The translations under genes were made by a program, and so were the position numbers. DNA of 64,000 nucleotides from Sphingorhabdus sp. EL138 (GTDB taxonomy: Bacteria > Pseudomonadota > Alphaproteobacteria > Sphingomonadales > Sphingomonadaceae): assembly GCF_945882965.1 (NCBI RefSeq), contig NZ_CAMCWY010000002.1, forward strand, positions 92,726-156,725, written 5' to 3'. Under the pieces are notes generated by a model. It did not search any database and was not told the origin of the DNA. It saw nothing but the letters and a program-made list of their open reading frames with translations. This document shows, piece by piece, positions 1 through 9,179 of this stretch (the first letter of the stretch is position 1; each line of letters begins with the position of its first letter).

Positions 1-216
1 GTTGAAGGCGGCGCTGCGACAGCGACAGCTTTCTTGCGTGAGGGCCTCGTCGACAGGCTCATGTTGTACCGCGCGCCCATATTGCTTGGCGCTGGCAAGG
101 CATGTTTGAACGACATCGGGCTTACCCAACTTCGCGATGCCCATGGAATCTGGCAGCTTTCGGATGCGCGCAGTCTTGGCAAGGACCGTCTCGAAGTCTA
201 CGAAAAAGCGAATTAG
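1..216 (+). CDS. ribD: RibD C-terminal fragment (5' end outside window)
   Basis: The open frame enters from the window edge and ends at a TAG at 214-216. The visible 71 residues begin VEGGAATATAFLREGLVD and continue with YRAPILLGAGKA, the usual end of the reductase domain of bifunctional riboflavin biosynthesis protein RibD. That domain reduces the ribosyl group of the pyrimidine intermediate with NADPH in the cytoplasm. Riboflavin synthase follows 18 bases downstream, so the two are probably co-transcribed, which supports the call. Only the C-terminus is seen; the deaminase half must lie to the left. Confidence 0.88.
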   Translation, partial: VEGGAATATAFLREGLVDRLMLYRAPILLGAGKACLNDIGLTQLRDAHGIWQLSDARSLGKDRLEVYEKAN

Positions 217-234
217 GAAAAGGGTGCAGCATAT

Positions 235-843
235 ATGTTTACAGGTATCATCACGGACGTCGGCAGCATTCGGACATCCGAACAGCGCGGTGACCTGCGC
301 CTCGTCATATCCTGCGCTTATGATATGGATACGGTTGCCATTGGCGCCTCGATTGCCTGTTCGGGTGTATGCCTGACGGTCGTTGATAAAGGCGATGGAT
401 GGTTTGCGATTGACGCATCGGCAGAGACCGTTTCGTGCACAGCGGCCGGCATGTGGGAACAAGGCACCCGACTGAACCTTGAACGTGCCTTAAAAGTCGG
501 CGATGAACTGGGCGGGCATATTGTGACCGGCCATGTCGATGGCGTAGGACAAATCGTCGCCAGCGAGACCATTGGGGACAGTTGGAAAGTCACGGTTGCG
601 GCTCCGTCCGCCCTTGCGGCTTATATCGCGGCAAAGGGTTCGATTACCGTTGACGGCGTATCACTCACCGTCAACGACATTGCAGATCAAGCCGATGGTT
701 CAGCGCATTTCATGCTGAATATCATTCCGCACACGGGGCAGATGACGACCTTAGACACGCTCGCTGTCGGGCGGCAGGTCAATTTGGAAATTGACGTGCT
801 TGCCCGCTATCTCAAACGGATGGAAGATATCCGCGCGCGTTAA
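235..843 (+). CDS. ribE: Riboflavin synthase alpha subunit
   Basis: This 202-residue protein converts two molecules of 6,7-dimethyl-8-ribityllumazine into riboflavin and the pyrimidine precursor. It starts MFTGIITDVGSI, the near-invariant start of the family, and shows the two internally similar lumazine-binding halves (about 1-96 and 97-195). The first half carries ACSGVCLTV and GGHIVTGHVDG, the second SITVDGVSLTVND and MLNIIPHT. Length is normal. It follows the ribD end closely and converges with the DUF1134 gene; the two stop codons share two bases (841-842). Some genera call this gene ribC. I see no FMN riboswitch in the 18-base gap. Confidence 0.95.
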   Translation: MFTGIITDVGSIRTSEQRGDLRLVISCAYDMDTVAIGASIACSGVCLTVVDKGDGWFAIDASAETVSCTAAGMWEQGTRLNLERALKVGDELGGHIVTGHVDGVGQIVASETIGDSWKVTVAAPSALAAYIAAKGSITVDGVSLTVNDIADQADGSAHFMLNIIPHTGQMTTLDTLAVGRQVNLEIDVLARYLKRMEDIRAR

Positions 844-1619
844 AAGGGTAACCACCGCTGCTTTTTGGAAAAGCGCATATAGCCCACATTTGCGCCCAGT
901 CGAAGTCCTGCACCGACACGGATCGGGATCAATACTACATCGCCGCGACGCAGGTAGCTGGCGTTAAAACCGCCACCCAGATAGGCAGCGCCTTCTGCTG
1001 CGGGGAAGCGTCCGTAGATGTCTTCGGTATCGTACAAATTATAAACCAAAATAAAGGTGTTTCCTCCATTGGCCCCCGCGTCAGGACCAATGGAGGGGCC
1101 CGTCCAATAGACCGGTTTTTCGCCCTCCACCCGGTGATTTAATGTGCCGGACCCATAACGAATGCCGACTAAAAAAGCTCCGCCGCCTTCACGTCCCACA
1201 ATATATCCATTGGGGCGGCCCTGTTTTTTGAGGATGTCCTCAATCAGCAAAGCAAGACCTTGCGCGCCCTTTCCAAACACGCCTTCAGCAGCGCCAATGA
1301 GGTCGTCGCCTTGATATGTATCGCCCGTCGGCACGGCCACGCGCGCCGCTTCAGGCCCGACTTGGGTGTCCGAGCCATCTGCGGGCATTGCGTCGGTTGG
1401 CGCACCATCTTGCATAAACGTTTCGTCTTGGGCCATTGGCGCAGATTGTGTGCTGATATCTGGGCCAGCGGGCGGGTTGCCAAGGTCTGCGTCAATCGCG
1501 TAATTCGGATCAACATTACTAATCTGTGCATTTGCGGGCGAGACGACAAGCGTGCCTGCCGCCAGCAGTACCAAAAGGTAATGTATCGGTTTCTGTAATC
1601 CCATTTTCGCCAACAACAT
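840..1619 (-). CDS. DUF1134 (EipA-like) exported envelope protein
   Basis: A 259-residue protein with an N-terminal signal peptide (hydrophobic stretch HYLLVLLAAGTLVVSPANA, predicted cleavage after ANA). An acidic, low-complexity linker rich in Asp, Ala and Gln follows, then a C-terminal domain of about 140 residues with GREGGGAFLVGIRYGSGTL and VYWTGPSIGPDAG. These match my memory of the DUF1134 family, which includes Brucella EipA, a periplasmic protein needed for envelope integrity. The start may be the ATG at 1619, preceded by an AAGGCGG-like site, or the ATG at 1604; the signal peptide works with either. It converges with ribE. Confidence 0.8.
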   Translation of the reverse strand: MLLAKMGLQKPIHYLLVLLAAGTLVVSPANAQISNVDPNYAIDADLGNPPAGPDISTQSAPMAQDETFMQDGAPTDAMPADGSDTQVGPEAARVAVPTGDTYQGDDLIGAAEGVFGKGAQGLALLIEDILKKQGRPNGYIVGREGGGAFLVGIRYGSGTLNHRVEGEKPVYWTGPSIGPDAGANGGNTFILVYNLYDTEDIYGRFPAAEGAAYLGGGFNASYLRRGDVVLIPIRVGAGLRLGANVGYMRFSKKQRWLPF

Positions 1620-1814
1620 GCGGTCCCGCCTTAAAAGTTACGCGTCTCAAGCTATGTACTATTTGGATGACCGCATGATGAACAGGCCACCATGCGGGAC
1701 CAAAATGAGCCACATTTCACCTGCGACCTTAATTTCTTCTTATCCGGCGTCTGTGTCAATAACCATTGCAGCCAGATGCTTGGGCCGCTATAGGCGAGTG
1801 ATGCCAAGCGCGCA

Positions 1815-1907
1815 GGAGACGTGGGTGAGTGGCTGAAACCAACGGTTTGCTAAACCGTCGTACTGGTAAATCCGGTACCGAGGGTTCGAATCCCTCCGTC
1901 TCCGCCA
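1815..1907 (+). tRNA. tRNA-Ser (GCU anticodon)
   Basis: The 7-bp acceptor stem pairs GGAGACG with CGTCTCC and ends in an encoded GCCA. The anticodon stem 1842-1846/1854-1858 is a perfect 5-bp pairing around the loop TTGCTAA, with anticodon GCT at 1849-1851. A long variable arm, as expected for a class II serine tRNA, precedes the T-arm GGTTCGAATCC. Everything to its right is accessory DNA, so this gene may mark the edge of an island. Confidence 0.95.
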
Positions 1908-2330
1908 CGCATTCAATTATATCAAAGACTTGCGTGGAAACTGTGGGATTACCCACCTTTCTACCCACCTTTAAGTGCGGGCTTACCGCCGACTGCTTCG
2001 CACCAAGAAAACACCCCCCCACCCCTTTAAAAACCTGCCCAACCGAGACCCCACCGGGGTGGCACCCCCCTATTCTGGCGGATGGGACCCACAGTTCCTT
2101 CTTACATACTATTCTGCGCGTCTGGTTAGCTAGGTTTCATTCACAACTTAAGGCGTCACATCCAGGTGACGTCCATGCGTCGGCTGGCGAGCTCGAACAT
2201 TAGGAGCGACTGCGGCGATTGTGTTTCGACATTGCAGCGGGCCGGTTTGTGATAGCCATGCATGGGGTTAAATTCAGGAACGGCTTAGCTCCGACTATCA
2301 GGCATACCGCCACTCTTAGCTAGACCAGAA
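1908..2330. other. Intergenic region after tRNA-Ser, no gene seen
   Basis: About 420 bases between the tRNA and an insertion-sequence end. A GC hairpin-like sequence (CCCCACCGGGGTGG near 2049) lacks a following T-run. A weak open frame running through the tRNA is not credible as a gene. No integrase and no repeat of the tRNA 3' end are visible. Confidence 0.5.
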
Positions 2331-2382
2331 CACTCCTTAAATCACAACATCAAATCTGTGCCATTGGTGCTGACGGGGAACA
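2331..2382 (-). mobile_element. IS3-type left-end fragment (inverted copy)
   Basis: These 52 bases are the reverse complement, nearly base for base, of the sequence beginning at 43365 (TGTTCCCCGTCAGC, then GGCACAGATTTGATG). A further copy lies near 34079. On those copies the sequence leads into an IS3-family OrfA start, so this is the outer end of such an element. Here only the end remains, without coding sequence. Confidence 0.75.
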
Positions 2383-2481
2383 ATTGCGGGACACCGCCGC
2401 TGGATTGGCAGTTGGGTTTCACAAATATGTCATTATAGATAGTTATGGCAACGTGGCACTCAGCGCCGAACCGGGGGGCGA

Positions 2482-4764
2482 TTGACGCTGGAAACCACCT
2501 TTCGGGGCATCGAACTCATGGGTGAATCGGTCAGCGTAACAGATGAAATCGGCGCACCAGCAACCGGCGCGCGCGAACGGCCCATCGGCGAGCGGATTAT
2601 GGGCTGGCTGACCGATGTTTTTTCCGGCTCGATCTGTGGCTTGCTGTCGATTCTCTTCGGTATTTCCTATGCCGCGCTGATTTTTGCCGGGCCGCTCGCG
2701 CCTGGTCTCTCAATTGGCCTTGCCGCAACCTTTCTGACCACGGCGGTGGCCGCTCTGGTGGTCGCGCTGCGCAGTTCGATGCCGTTCATGATCGCAGGCC
2801 CTGATTCATCGACCTCGGCGGTGACGGCCGCCTTATCTGCTGCACTGGCGCACCGGATGATCACGGATGGCGCGGGCGGTGACGCGCTCATTGGCCCGGC
2901 ACTGATGATCATCGCCTTGGGGAGCGGGATTTCTGGCCTGTTCCTGTGTCTGCTGGGGCTGGCGCGCGCCGGTCGCGCGATCCGCTTTATTCCTTATCCG
3001 GTGATCGGCGGGTTTCTGGGAGCGACTGGCGTCCTGATCGTCACCGGATCGGTACAGGTGATGACCGATCACAAATTTTCGTTCGCCAATATTGAAGCGC
3101 TGACCACGCCGCAAAGCATGGCGAAGATCCTCGCGGGCATCGCGATTGCCGCCACATTGCTGGTGGTACGGGCGCGGTTCAAAAGCGCATTCACGCTGCC
3201 TATAGTGCTCGCTGGGGCGGTGGCGCTGTTTTACGTTCTGCTTGCCGCGGCTTCGGTACCGATTGCGGATGCGCAAGCAGCGGGCTGGACATTTGCACGC
3301 CAATCGCCGGTCGCGATCTCGACCCCCTGGACTGCCGATGCGCTGATGCGCTTTCCTTGGACGGCGATGCCATCATTGTTGGGCGATCTTCTGGCGGTCA
3401 TGTTCGTCACCACGATCAGCGCGCTGCTGAATACAGCGGGCATCGAACTCGCTACCGAACGCGAGGCGAATCTGAACCGCGAGCTCAATGCGCTCGGCGC
3501 CGCCAATCTCGTGTCCGCGGTTTTCGGCGGCTACGTTAGCTGCATGTCGCTCAGTCGGTCGACGCTGGCGCATGCGGCGGGGGCGACTGGTCGGTTGGCG
3601 GGGATCACCGTTGCGGTGATTGCCGCCCTGATGCTGGTGGTCGATCCGGCCTTCCTCGCCTTTGTGCCCAAAAGTGTTTTGGGCGGCCTGCTGCTCTATA
3701 TTGGGCTTGATCTGCTCTACCGCTGGCTGGTGCAATCAGCGCGGCGGCTGATGCTCACTGATTATCTGTCGCTGCTGGCGATCGTCGCGATTATCTTTTT
3801 CTGGGGATTTGTTTTCGGGGTGATTTTCGGGATCATCACGGGCTGCGCGACCTTCGCGCTGAGCGCCAGCCGGGTCAACGCGATCAAGTTCAGCTTCGAT
3901 GGCAGCAGCTATCGTTCGTCGCTTGATCGCGGCGGGCGTGATCTCGCCATTTTGAACGAAAATGGACCCGAGCTGCAGGGCATGGCGCTGCAAAGCTATC
4001 TGTTCTTTGGTTCCGCCAATGGATTATACCAGCATATCAAGGGGCTGATCGCGACGACTACCCAGTGCCGCTTCCTGTTGTTCGATTTCCGGCTGGTCAC
4101 GGGGATCGATTCGTCGGCAACGCACAGCTTCAATCAGATCAAGCTGCTCGCCGGGCGAAATTGCGTTTCGCTCGTGCTCGTCAATATGAGCGCTGATGTT
4201 CACTGCGCGTTTCAGATTGGCGGCTTGCTGGGTGACGATGTGATCCTTGGCGATGATCTGGATCATGCGATGGAGCATTGTGAAAACATCATCATTCAGC
4301 GCCACCGTGCGGCGGCTGACGAGCATGAAACCTTTATCGACTGGCTGGGCGGCGCATTGCGCGATCGCGGCTTTGCTGAAATGCTCGCCCAGCATTGCCG
4401 CCGGATCGAAGTGCCCGCAAACGCGCTGATCGCGACCCAGGGTGCGCCGTCGGACAGCATGCATTTTGTTCTGGAAGGCCGGATCGGCGTGGTCGTCAAT
4501 ATCGGCCAGCACCGGCAGGTGCGGGTGCGCAGCCTGGGCGAACATACCACGATCGGCGAGATGGGGTTACTGACCCGCCAGCCGCGCAGCGCCAATATCG
4601 TCGCCGAGGCCAACAGCGTGCTTTACGAACTCAGCGCCGATTCCTATGCCACGCTGATGGCCGATCATCCGGCGCTGACACAGGCCTTGTTGACCTATGT
4701 GATCACGGTGATGGCCGAAAGACTGCGCTTTGCCAGCCAAGCGATCGGCATTTTGCAGAACTGA
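2482..4764 (+). CDS. SulP-family anion transporter with STAS and cyclic-nucleotide-binding domains
   Basis: A 760-residue inner-membrane protein. Residues about 45-460 are the hydrophobic SulP permease core, with the signature-like GPDSSTSAVTAALSAAL. Residues about 500-600 form a STAS domain (FDFRLVTGIDSSATHSF). Residues about 625-745 resemble a Crp-type cyclic-nucleotide-binding domain (FVLEGRIGVVV, GEHTTIGEMGLLTRQPRSA). SulP proteins carry sulfate, bicarbonate or dicarboxylates; the substrate cannot be told here. The frame opens with TTG at 2482 behind a G-rich stretch; an in-frame ATG at 2518 is the alternative start. GC-rich codon use differs from the IS debris upstream. The broken TonB receptor follows 3 bases later, suggesting an original operon. 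Confidence 0.88.
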   Translation: MTLETTFRGIELMGESVSVTDEIGAPATGARERPIGERIMGWLTDVFSGSICGLLSILFGISYAALIFAGPLAPGLSIGLAATFLTTAVAALVVALRSSMPFMIAGPDSSTSAVTAALSAALAHRMITDGAGGDALIGPALMIIALGSGISGLFLCLLGLARAGRAIRFIPYPVIGGFLGATGVLIVTGSVQVMTDHKFSFANIEALTTPQSMAKILAGIAIAATLLVVRARFKSAFTLPIVLAGAVALFYVLLAAASVPIADAQAAGWTFARQSPVAISTPWTADALMRFPWTAMPSLLGDLLAVMFVTTISALLNTAGIELATEREANLNRELNALGAANLVSAVFGGYVSCMSLSRSTLAHAAGATGRLAGITVAVIAALMLVVDPAFLAFVPKSVLGGLLLYIGLDLLYRWLVQSARRLMLTDYLSLLAIVAIIFFWGFVFGVIFGIITGCATFALSASRVNAIKFSFDGSSYRSSLDRGGRDLAILNENGPELQGMALQSYLFFGSANGLYQHIKGLIATTTQCRFLLFDFRLVTGIDSSATHSFNQIKLLAGRNCVSLVLVNMSADVHCAFQIGGLLGDDVILGDDLDHAMEHCENIIIQRHRAAADEHETFIDWLGGALRDRGFAEMLAQHCRRIEVPANALIATQGAPSDSMHFVLEGRIGVVVNIGQHRQVRVRSLGEHTTIGEMGLLTRQPRSANIVAEANSVLYELSADSYATLMADHPALTQALLTYVITVMAERLRFASQAIGILQN

Positions 4765-4767
4765 CCT

Positions 4768-5820
4768 TTGCCCGAGGAGTGCTGCATTATCCGTGCTGAT
4801 CGCCCGTTGCATTTGGCCGCGGCTTTGAGCTGCCTGGCGCTGTGGTGTGCGCCTGGCATCGCTCAAACCGTGCCGCCGTTGCCTGTCGAAGACATTGTCG
4901 TCATCGATAGCGATCTGCCGCTGCCACCGGGTGCGCCGGCCTATGGATCGGTCGTGATCGAGCGGGAACGATTGGCGGGTGATGCCTCGGGTCGGGTCGA
5001 AAATGTGCTCCGCGATGTCGCCGGGTTTCAGCAATTTCGCCGATCGGACAGCCGATCCGCCAACCCAACAGCGCAGGGTGTGACGCTGCGGTCGCTGGGC
5101 GGCAATGCCTCCAGCCGGGCGCTGGTGCTGCTCGACGGGGTGCCGGTGGCCGAACCGTTTTTCGGGCATATTCCCTTCACCGCGATCGTCGGTGACCGGC
5201 TGTCGGCGGTGCGGGTGACGCGCGGCGGCGGCGCGGGGGCGTTCGGCGCAGGCGCAGTGGCGGGGACGATCGAACTGGTCAGCGCGACGCGGCGCGACCT
5301 GCCGGGGGTGGACGGCAGTGCCTTTTACGGCAGCAACGATGCGCAAGAGATCACCGCGAGCCTTTCGCCCGATCTCGGCGGCGGTTTTGCGACCCTTTCC
5401 GGCCGGTTCGAGCGCGGTGATGGTTTCTTCACGACGCCACTCGCCCAGCGCGTGCCCGCAACGGCCAGGGCTGGCTATCGCGACTGGTCGGTCGGGATTC
5501 GGGCAGTCGCGCCGCTCGATGATCTGACGGAGCTGCAGGTGCGCGGGCTCGTGTTCGGCGATAACCGAACGCTGCGTTTTCGCGGGGCGAACAGCAGCAC
5601 CGGGGGGCAGAATGCGAGCGTCCGGCTGGTGCATCGCGGGCCGCGGGCGGTGGATGCGATCGCTTATCTGCAGGCGCGCAACTTCACCAACACGGTCATC
5701 AGCGCGACCAGTTTCCGCCGCACGCTCGATCAACGTGCCACACCCGCCAGCGTTCCCAGCGACAAGGCGGTGCATGTAGGACTGTACGGACTCGTGGGAC
5801 ATCTTTCATATTGCCGATAG
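4768..5820 (+). pseudogene. TonB-dependent receptor, 3' truncated
   Basis: The frame encodes a signal peptide (ALSCLALWCAPGIAQ), a TonB plug domain (about residues 60-170, with VENVLRDVAGFQQF and SSRALVLLDGVPVAEPF), and only the first part of the outer-membrane beta barrel. Family members run to 600-900 residues; this one reaches 350. Similarity to receptors stops near 5765, after PASVPSDKA, and the last 15 or so residues are unrelated sequence. No ATG is available at the 5' end: the frame opens at TTG 4768, and a GAGGAG motif at 4774-4779 may serve a non-standard start slightly downstream. The remaining barrel is absent from the window, so this is a recombination scar. Confidence 0.82.
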
Positions 5821-5897
5821 GCGGCTAAAGAACATTGTGAAACTCGCAAATTCAACTTACAATTGAGCAGCGCCAGTCGGTAATATATTGGAAGTCT

Positions 5898-7784
5898 ATG
5901 GATTTTTCTCCGCCAATTATCTCAGCTAATAAATTGAATCTACATGTTTTTTCTGGAAAATCGCGGTTCGAATCCGGCTACTGGCGCGGCATGCGCCAGG
6001 CAGCCTATGTTGTCGAACTACATACTGAGCATAGACCCGTCCCTGCCACAGTGCTCCAGACCCATGATGCCATCTGCCGTGCTCTCGGTTCACAATTGTC
6101 TTCCGGACACCATGGACCAACAATCAAAATCCTACCCGAGGATGATAATGTGATCCGGCATGTCCTACAATTGGCAACCACGATTCTGGCGGGCCTGGGA
6201 ATGCCGGATTTTGGAGGAAGCACGGCCATAAGAGTAGGGGTAACGGCGGGCCAAACAAAATGGCTTGCCGGGTTGCCAGCGATCAACCCTGACAATCCGG
6301 CTCCACAGATCGCTCTGCAGATTTCCATCAATCTCTTTAATGCACTGTTGGCTGGAGCCTCTGTCGCACAAGACACTGTGCGGGCGCAAATTGATCAAAT
6401 TGCCCTTCAGCTGCGGTCCAAGGCCCCAGGAGGCATCAACACGATACGCTTCCTGGCTGCGGCTAACGCGCTCGATATTCCCTGGCGCCATGTGGGAGGA
6501 AACATCTACCAGTTCGGTTGGGGGAGCAGATCGCGCTGGTTGGATAGTTCCTTCACCGACCAGACCCCGCAACTCAGCGCGATGGCCGCCCGTGATAAAC
6601 GGCTTTGCGCCAAGATCCTCCGAGACTTTGGTCTGCCTGTTCCAAACCAGATGTCTGTTGGCACAGCCGATCAAGCCGTGGCCGCTGCGCGAAAGATTGG
6701 ATACCCGGTTGTGGTTAAGCCGGCTGACCTTGATGGGGGCCTGGGTGTTCATGCCGGCCTCACCAATGACCAACATGTAAAGAATGCGTTCGCAGACGCC
6801 GGCAAGCTAAGCAAGCGCATTCTCGTCGAGCAGTTTCTAACTGGCGGTGACTTCAGGTTTCAGGTTTTCGATGGCAAGGTGTTTTGGGCTGTTCGCCGAA
6901 GACCCGCCTGCGTGATTGGAGATGGACGACAGTCTATTACGCAGTTGGTTACTGCCCTTAACGCTAGACGTGCCGAACGAAAAACACTGCAGGGCGCGGA
7001 TCATATGGCCGAACAGGGCCGCGAAGCCATCGTTCTGGACGCCGAGGCAGACATCTGGCTGGCAGCGCAGGGCTTGGGTATGGACCGCGTGCCAGTAGAG
7101 GGCCAGCGCGTCCGGCTCGCTGGCGCCGCAAACGTGTCGCGGGGCGGCACCCGCCAAGGCATTGAACTGCACCACATCCATCCCGACAATGCAGCACTGG
7201 CCATTGATGCGACGCGTCTTCTGAAGCTCGATCTGGCGGGCGTTGATCTAATCTTGCCCGACGTCACACAGTCCTGGCGCGAGACGGGCGGCGGGATCTG
7301 CGAGGTCAACGGTCAGCCGCAACTGGCTCCCCACCTTCCCCGTCAACTACTGCCACAGATTGTGCCCGGCCAAGGGCGGATACCCGTCTTTGCGCTGCTA
7401 CTGTCGCCAGAAAGCTGGATCAACCTAACCGCGCTTTGTCAGATGCTGGCCAAGGACTATCCCAGCTTCGCCTTCGCGCAGGATTCCGCCAGCTGGCTCA
7501 GGGCAAGCAATACGCGCCACGTCGAAGCCATTGTCTACGGTGTGGGTGCTGCAGATCTCCAGAGAATGTCATTCCCGTTCGATCGCGCTGATGTGCTGAT
7601 CACATCCAAGGACAGGGTCGATCCCAGCGCCGTCTCGAAACTCAAGGTGTTACTGCAGCCGGCACAACACTGGCTTGCGCAGCCGGGGTCCGGCGACGCT
7701 TCAAGCGAGATTTGCCGCAAACTACTCAGCCGGGCTGCGCACGTCGTTGAACATCACCGAGCCCACCCGACCCTTCCGATCTAA
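5898..7784 (+). CDS. Cyanophycin-synthetase-like ATP-grasp ligase, no Mur domain (copy 1)
   Basis: A 628-residue protein resembling the first two domains of cyanophycin synthetase CphA. An N-terminal domain (about 1-200) leads to VGGNIYQFGWGSRSRWL, matching the CphA 'LGYG..QRRI' region. The ATP-grasp core (about 215-475) shows GYPVVVKPADLDGGLGV, ILVEQFLTGGDFRFQVFDG, VIGDGRQSI and the metal-binding Glu/Asn of ICEVNGQPQLAPH. CphA1 then continues with a Mur-ligase domain starting with a GTNGKT P-loop; here that motif is absent and a shorter unrelated-looking tail (480-628) replaces it. Such enzymes join an amine to a carboxylate through an acyl phosphate; the substrates are unknown. The gene heads a compact three-gene cassette and begins about 130 bases after the TonB-gene breakpoint. 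Confidence 0.82.
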   Translation: MDFSPPIISANKLNLHVFSGKSRFESGYWRGMRQAAYVVELHTEHRPVPATVLQTHDAICRALGSQLSSGHHGPTIKILPEDDNVIRHVLQLATTILAGLGMPDFGGSTAIRVGVTAGQTKWLAGLPAINPDNPAPQIALQISINLFNALLAGASVAQDTVRAQIDQIALQLRSKAPGGINTIRFLAAANALDIPWRHVGGNIYQFGWGSRSRWLDSSFTDQTPQLSAMAARDKRLCAKILRDFGLPVPNQMSVGTADQAVAAARKIGYPVVVKPADLDGGLGVHAGLTNDQHVKNAFADAGKLSKRILVEQFLTGGDFRFQVFDGKVFWAVRRRPACVIGDGRQSITQLVTALNARRAERKTLQGADHMAEQGREAIVLDAEADIWLAAQGLGMDRVPVEGQRVRLAGAANVSRGGTRQGIELHHIHPDNAALAIDATRLLKLDLAGVDLILPDVTQSWRETGGGICEVNGQPQLAPHLPRQLLPQIVPGQGRIPVFALLLSPESWINLTALCQMLAKDYPSFAFAQDSASWLRASNTRHVEAIVYGVGAADLQRMSFPFDRADVLITSKDRVDPSAVSKLKVLLQPAQHWLAQPGSGDASSEICRKLLSRAAHVVEHHRAHPTLPI

Positions 7785-7804
7785 TCCTGAATGGAGCAGC
7801 CGCT

Positions 7805-8281
7805 ATGACTACGGGCACCCGAGTTGCACCCGCCCGATATGAACCACTCATGTCGGACTACCTGGCAAAGCAAAAAGCCAACGAGCGCTGGACAATAAAC
7901 ACGATTGATTGGGATGGAACAACATTAAAAGCAGATGTGTCTCTAATTGGGTGGACCAATTCTGAGACTGATAACAATCTTTTTCACGTGTCCATTTTCT
8001 CGATACGCGAGATCGATGCACAGCTCGGTATCATTGGTCTTCATTTGAAGCTCGGTTTAGAACGAAAGACGGCCGAGGTTTGGTTGCTAAAGTGCGTTGA
8101 GGAGTGCCGACGGGCCATAAGAGATCCTAACAATATCATGGTTTCCATAACCTTCGATATCCGACCCACGAAGAGCGGGAAACTCTTGAGCGAACGGCAG
8201 TCGACCATCACCGATCCGCACGGTGGCCTCATAGACCTCTCAATCACCAACTACCTTCCACACGATTTTCCCAAAGTCTGA
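7805..8281 (+). CDS. Small FcoT-like (hotdog-fold) protein, tentative
   Basis: This 158-residue soluble protein has no signal peptide. It starts 20 bases after the ATP-grasp gene behind a GGAG site at about 7791 and ends 4 bases before the dioxygenase start. The order of strands, a helix (KTAEVWLLKCVEECRR) and a C-terminal ITDPHGGLIDLSI recalls the mycobacterial FcoT/ScoD type III thioesterase family, whose end reads similarly (Asp, Asn-Gly-Gly, alternating strand). In mycobacteria FcoT sits beside a TauD-type dioxygenase, as here. The match is from memory and by eye, so function (acyl thioesterase or acyl-binding hydrolase) is a hypothesis only. Confidence 0.6.
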   Translation: MTTGTRVAPARYEPLMSDYLAKQKANERWTINTIDWDGTTLKADVSLIGWTNSETDNNLFHVSIFSIREIDAQLGIIGLHLKLGLERKTAEVWLLKCVEECRRAIRDPNNIMVSITFDIRPTKSGKLLSERQSTITDPHGGLIDLSITNYLPHDFPKV

Positions 8282-8285
8282 GCAC

Positions 8286-9179
8286 ATGAAGCCCATGGTG
8301 AATAATGTGCTTACTCTCCGAGAACTCCCGAACCCATCGGACCTGAAGGAAAAGCTTGACGCCCAAGGCTGGCTTATCATCAGAGACGAAGTGTGCAGTG
8401 TCGAGCAGTTTGAACAGGTTTCAAAACTTTGGTTCTCGCAGTTTCATACGTCAGCAACCCGCCATGATCGCAACCAATCAAGCCCCGACGGCCTCTCCTT
8501 ACAGGTACGCTCATCGGGGCATTTGTTAGCACATGCAGAAGGCTACTACAGGCCCTGCCTACCGCCACCTGATGTTGGCCTACTGTGGTGTAAGACCGCG
8601 CCCCAAGGTGCAGGCGGAGAAACCTCTTTGTTTGACGGCGCCGCTTTCTTTGATGCCCTCCCAACAGCTATCGCAGAGCGACTTGAAAAAGAGAAGGTCA
8701 TCTATGAATTATCTTGGCCGAAGGATCGATGTAACCTAGAGTTTTCAACATCATCTGTTAAACGGCTAGTAAAGATGTTTGAGGTAAATAAGAGTATATC
8801 TTTCAATTTTAATATAGATGAGCATCTACACCTTCACTATCATGCGAAAGCAGTGACGGAAGATACTCTTGGAAGACGGCGATTTATAAATGGCTTTCTT
8901 GCCCACCTTCCATTGGTGACCCATCCGAGCTACGCTGGAAACGTCTTTACTCGCCCGCATAATGGGGTGTATTGGCAGGACATGTCACCGTGGGACTCCA
9001 TTGATATCGATCCCATCATTGATGCCCACGACCATGTAATGCAACGTCATCGTTGGCAGGAAGGGGACTTGCTCATAATAAACAACCACACTCATCTTCA
9101 TGGTCGTGTCGCACTTGCAGCACCAGAAGCGCGAGAGATCTTCAGCCGCTTCGCCTACTGGTCACACGGAGAGGTGTAG
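8286..9179 (+). CDS. TauD/TfdA (SyrP-like) Fe(II)/2-oxoglutarate dioxygenase
   Basis: A 297-residue cytoplasmic oxygenase. The iron-binding triad can be read as HAE (in LLAHAEGYYRP) and the distal His of NNHTHLHGRVAL, with the 2-oxoglutarate-binding Arg likely in REIFSRFAYW. The central GLLWCKTAPQGAGGETSLFDG is the 'GGET.l.D' signature of the SyrP-like subgroup, which hydroxylates amino acids or carrier-bound substrates in natural-product pathways. It starts 4 bases after the small hotdog-like gene, so the cassette is one transcription unit. The middle (8700-8900) is noticeably AT-richer than the flanks. Its TAG stop at 9177-9179 is immediately followed by an insertion-sequence terminus at 9180. 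Confidence 0.82.
   Translation: MKPMVNNVLTLRELPNPSDLKEKLDAQGWLIIRDEVCSVEQFEQVSKLWFSQFHTSATRHDRNQSSPDGLSLQVRSSGHLLAHAEGYYRPCLPPPDVGLLWCKTAPQGAGGETSLFDGAAFFDALPTAIAERLEKEKVIYELSWPKDRCNLEFSTSSVKRLVKMFEVNKSISFNFNIDEHLHLHYHAKAVTEDTLGRRRFINGFLAHLPLVTHPSYAGNVFTRPHNGVYWQDMSPWDSIDIDPIIDAHDHVMQRHRWQEGDLLIINNHTHLHGRVALAAPEAREIFSRFAYWSHGEV

Noticed and set aside
217..234. A possible FMN riboswitch before riboflavin synthase
   Set aside because: The gap is 18 bases, far too short for the RFN element, and no conserved RFN sequence is present.
1829..2203. A 124-codon frame running through tRNA-Ser
   Set aside because: It overlaps the structural RNA gene and lacks any protein family features.
5958..5985. 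A tRNA T-arm-like string (GGTTCGAATCC) inside the first ATP-grasp gene
   Set aside because: No acceptor, anticodon or D-arm pairing surrounds it, and it lies in a well-supported coding frame; chance match.
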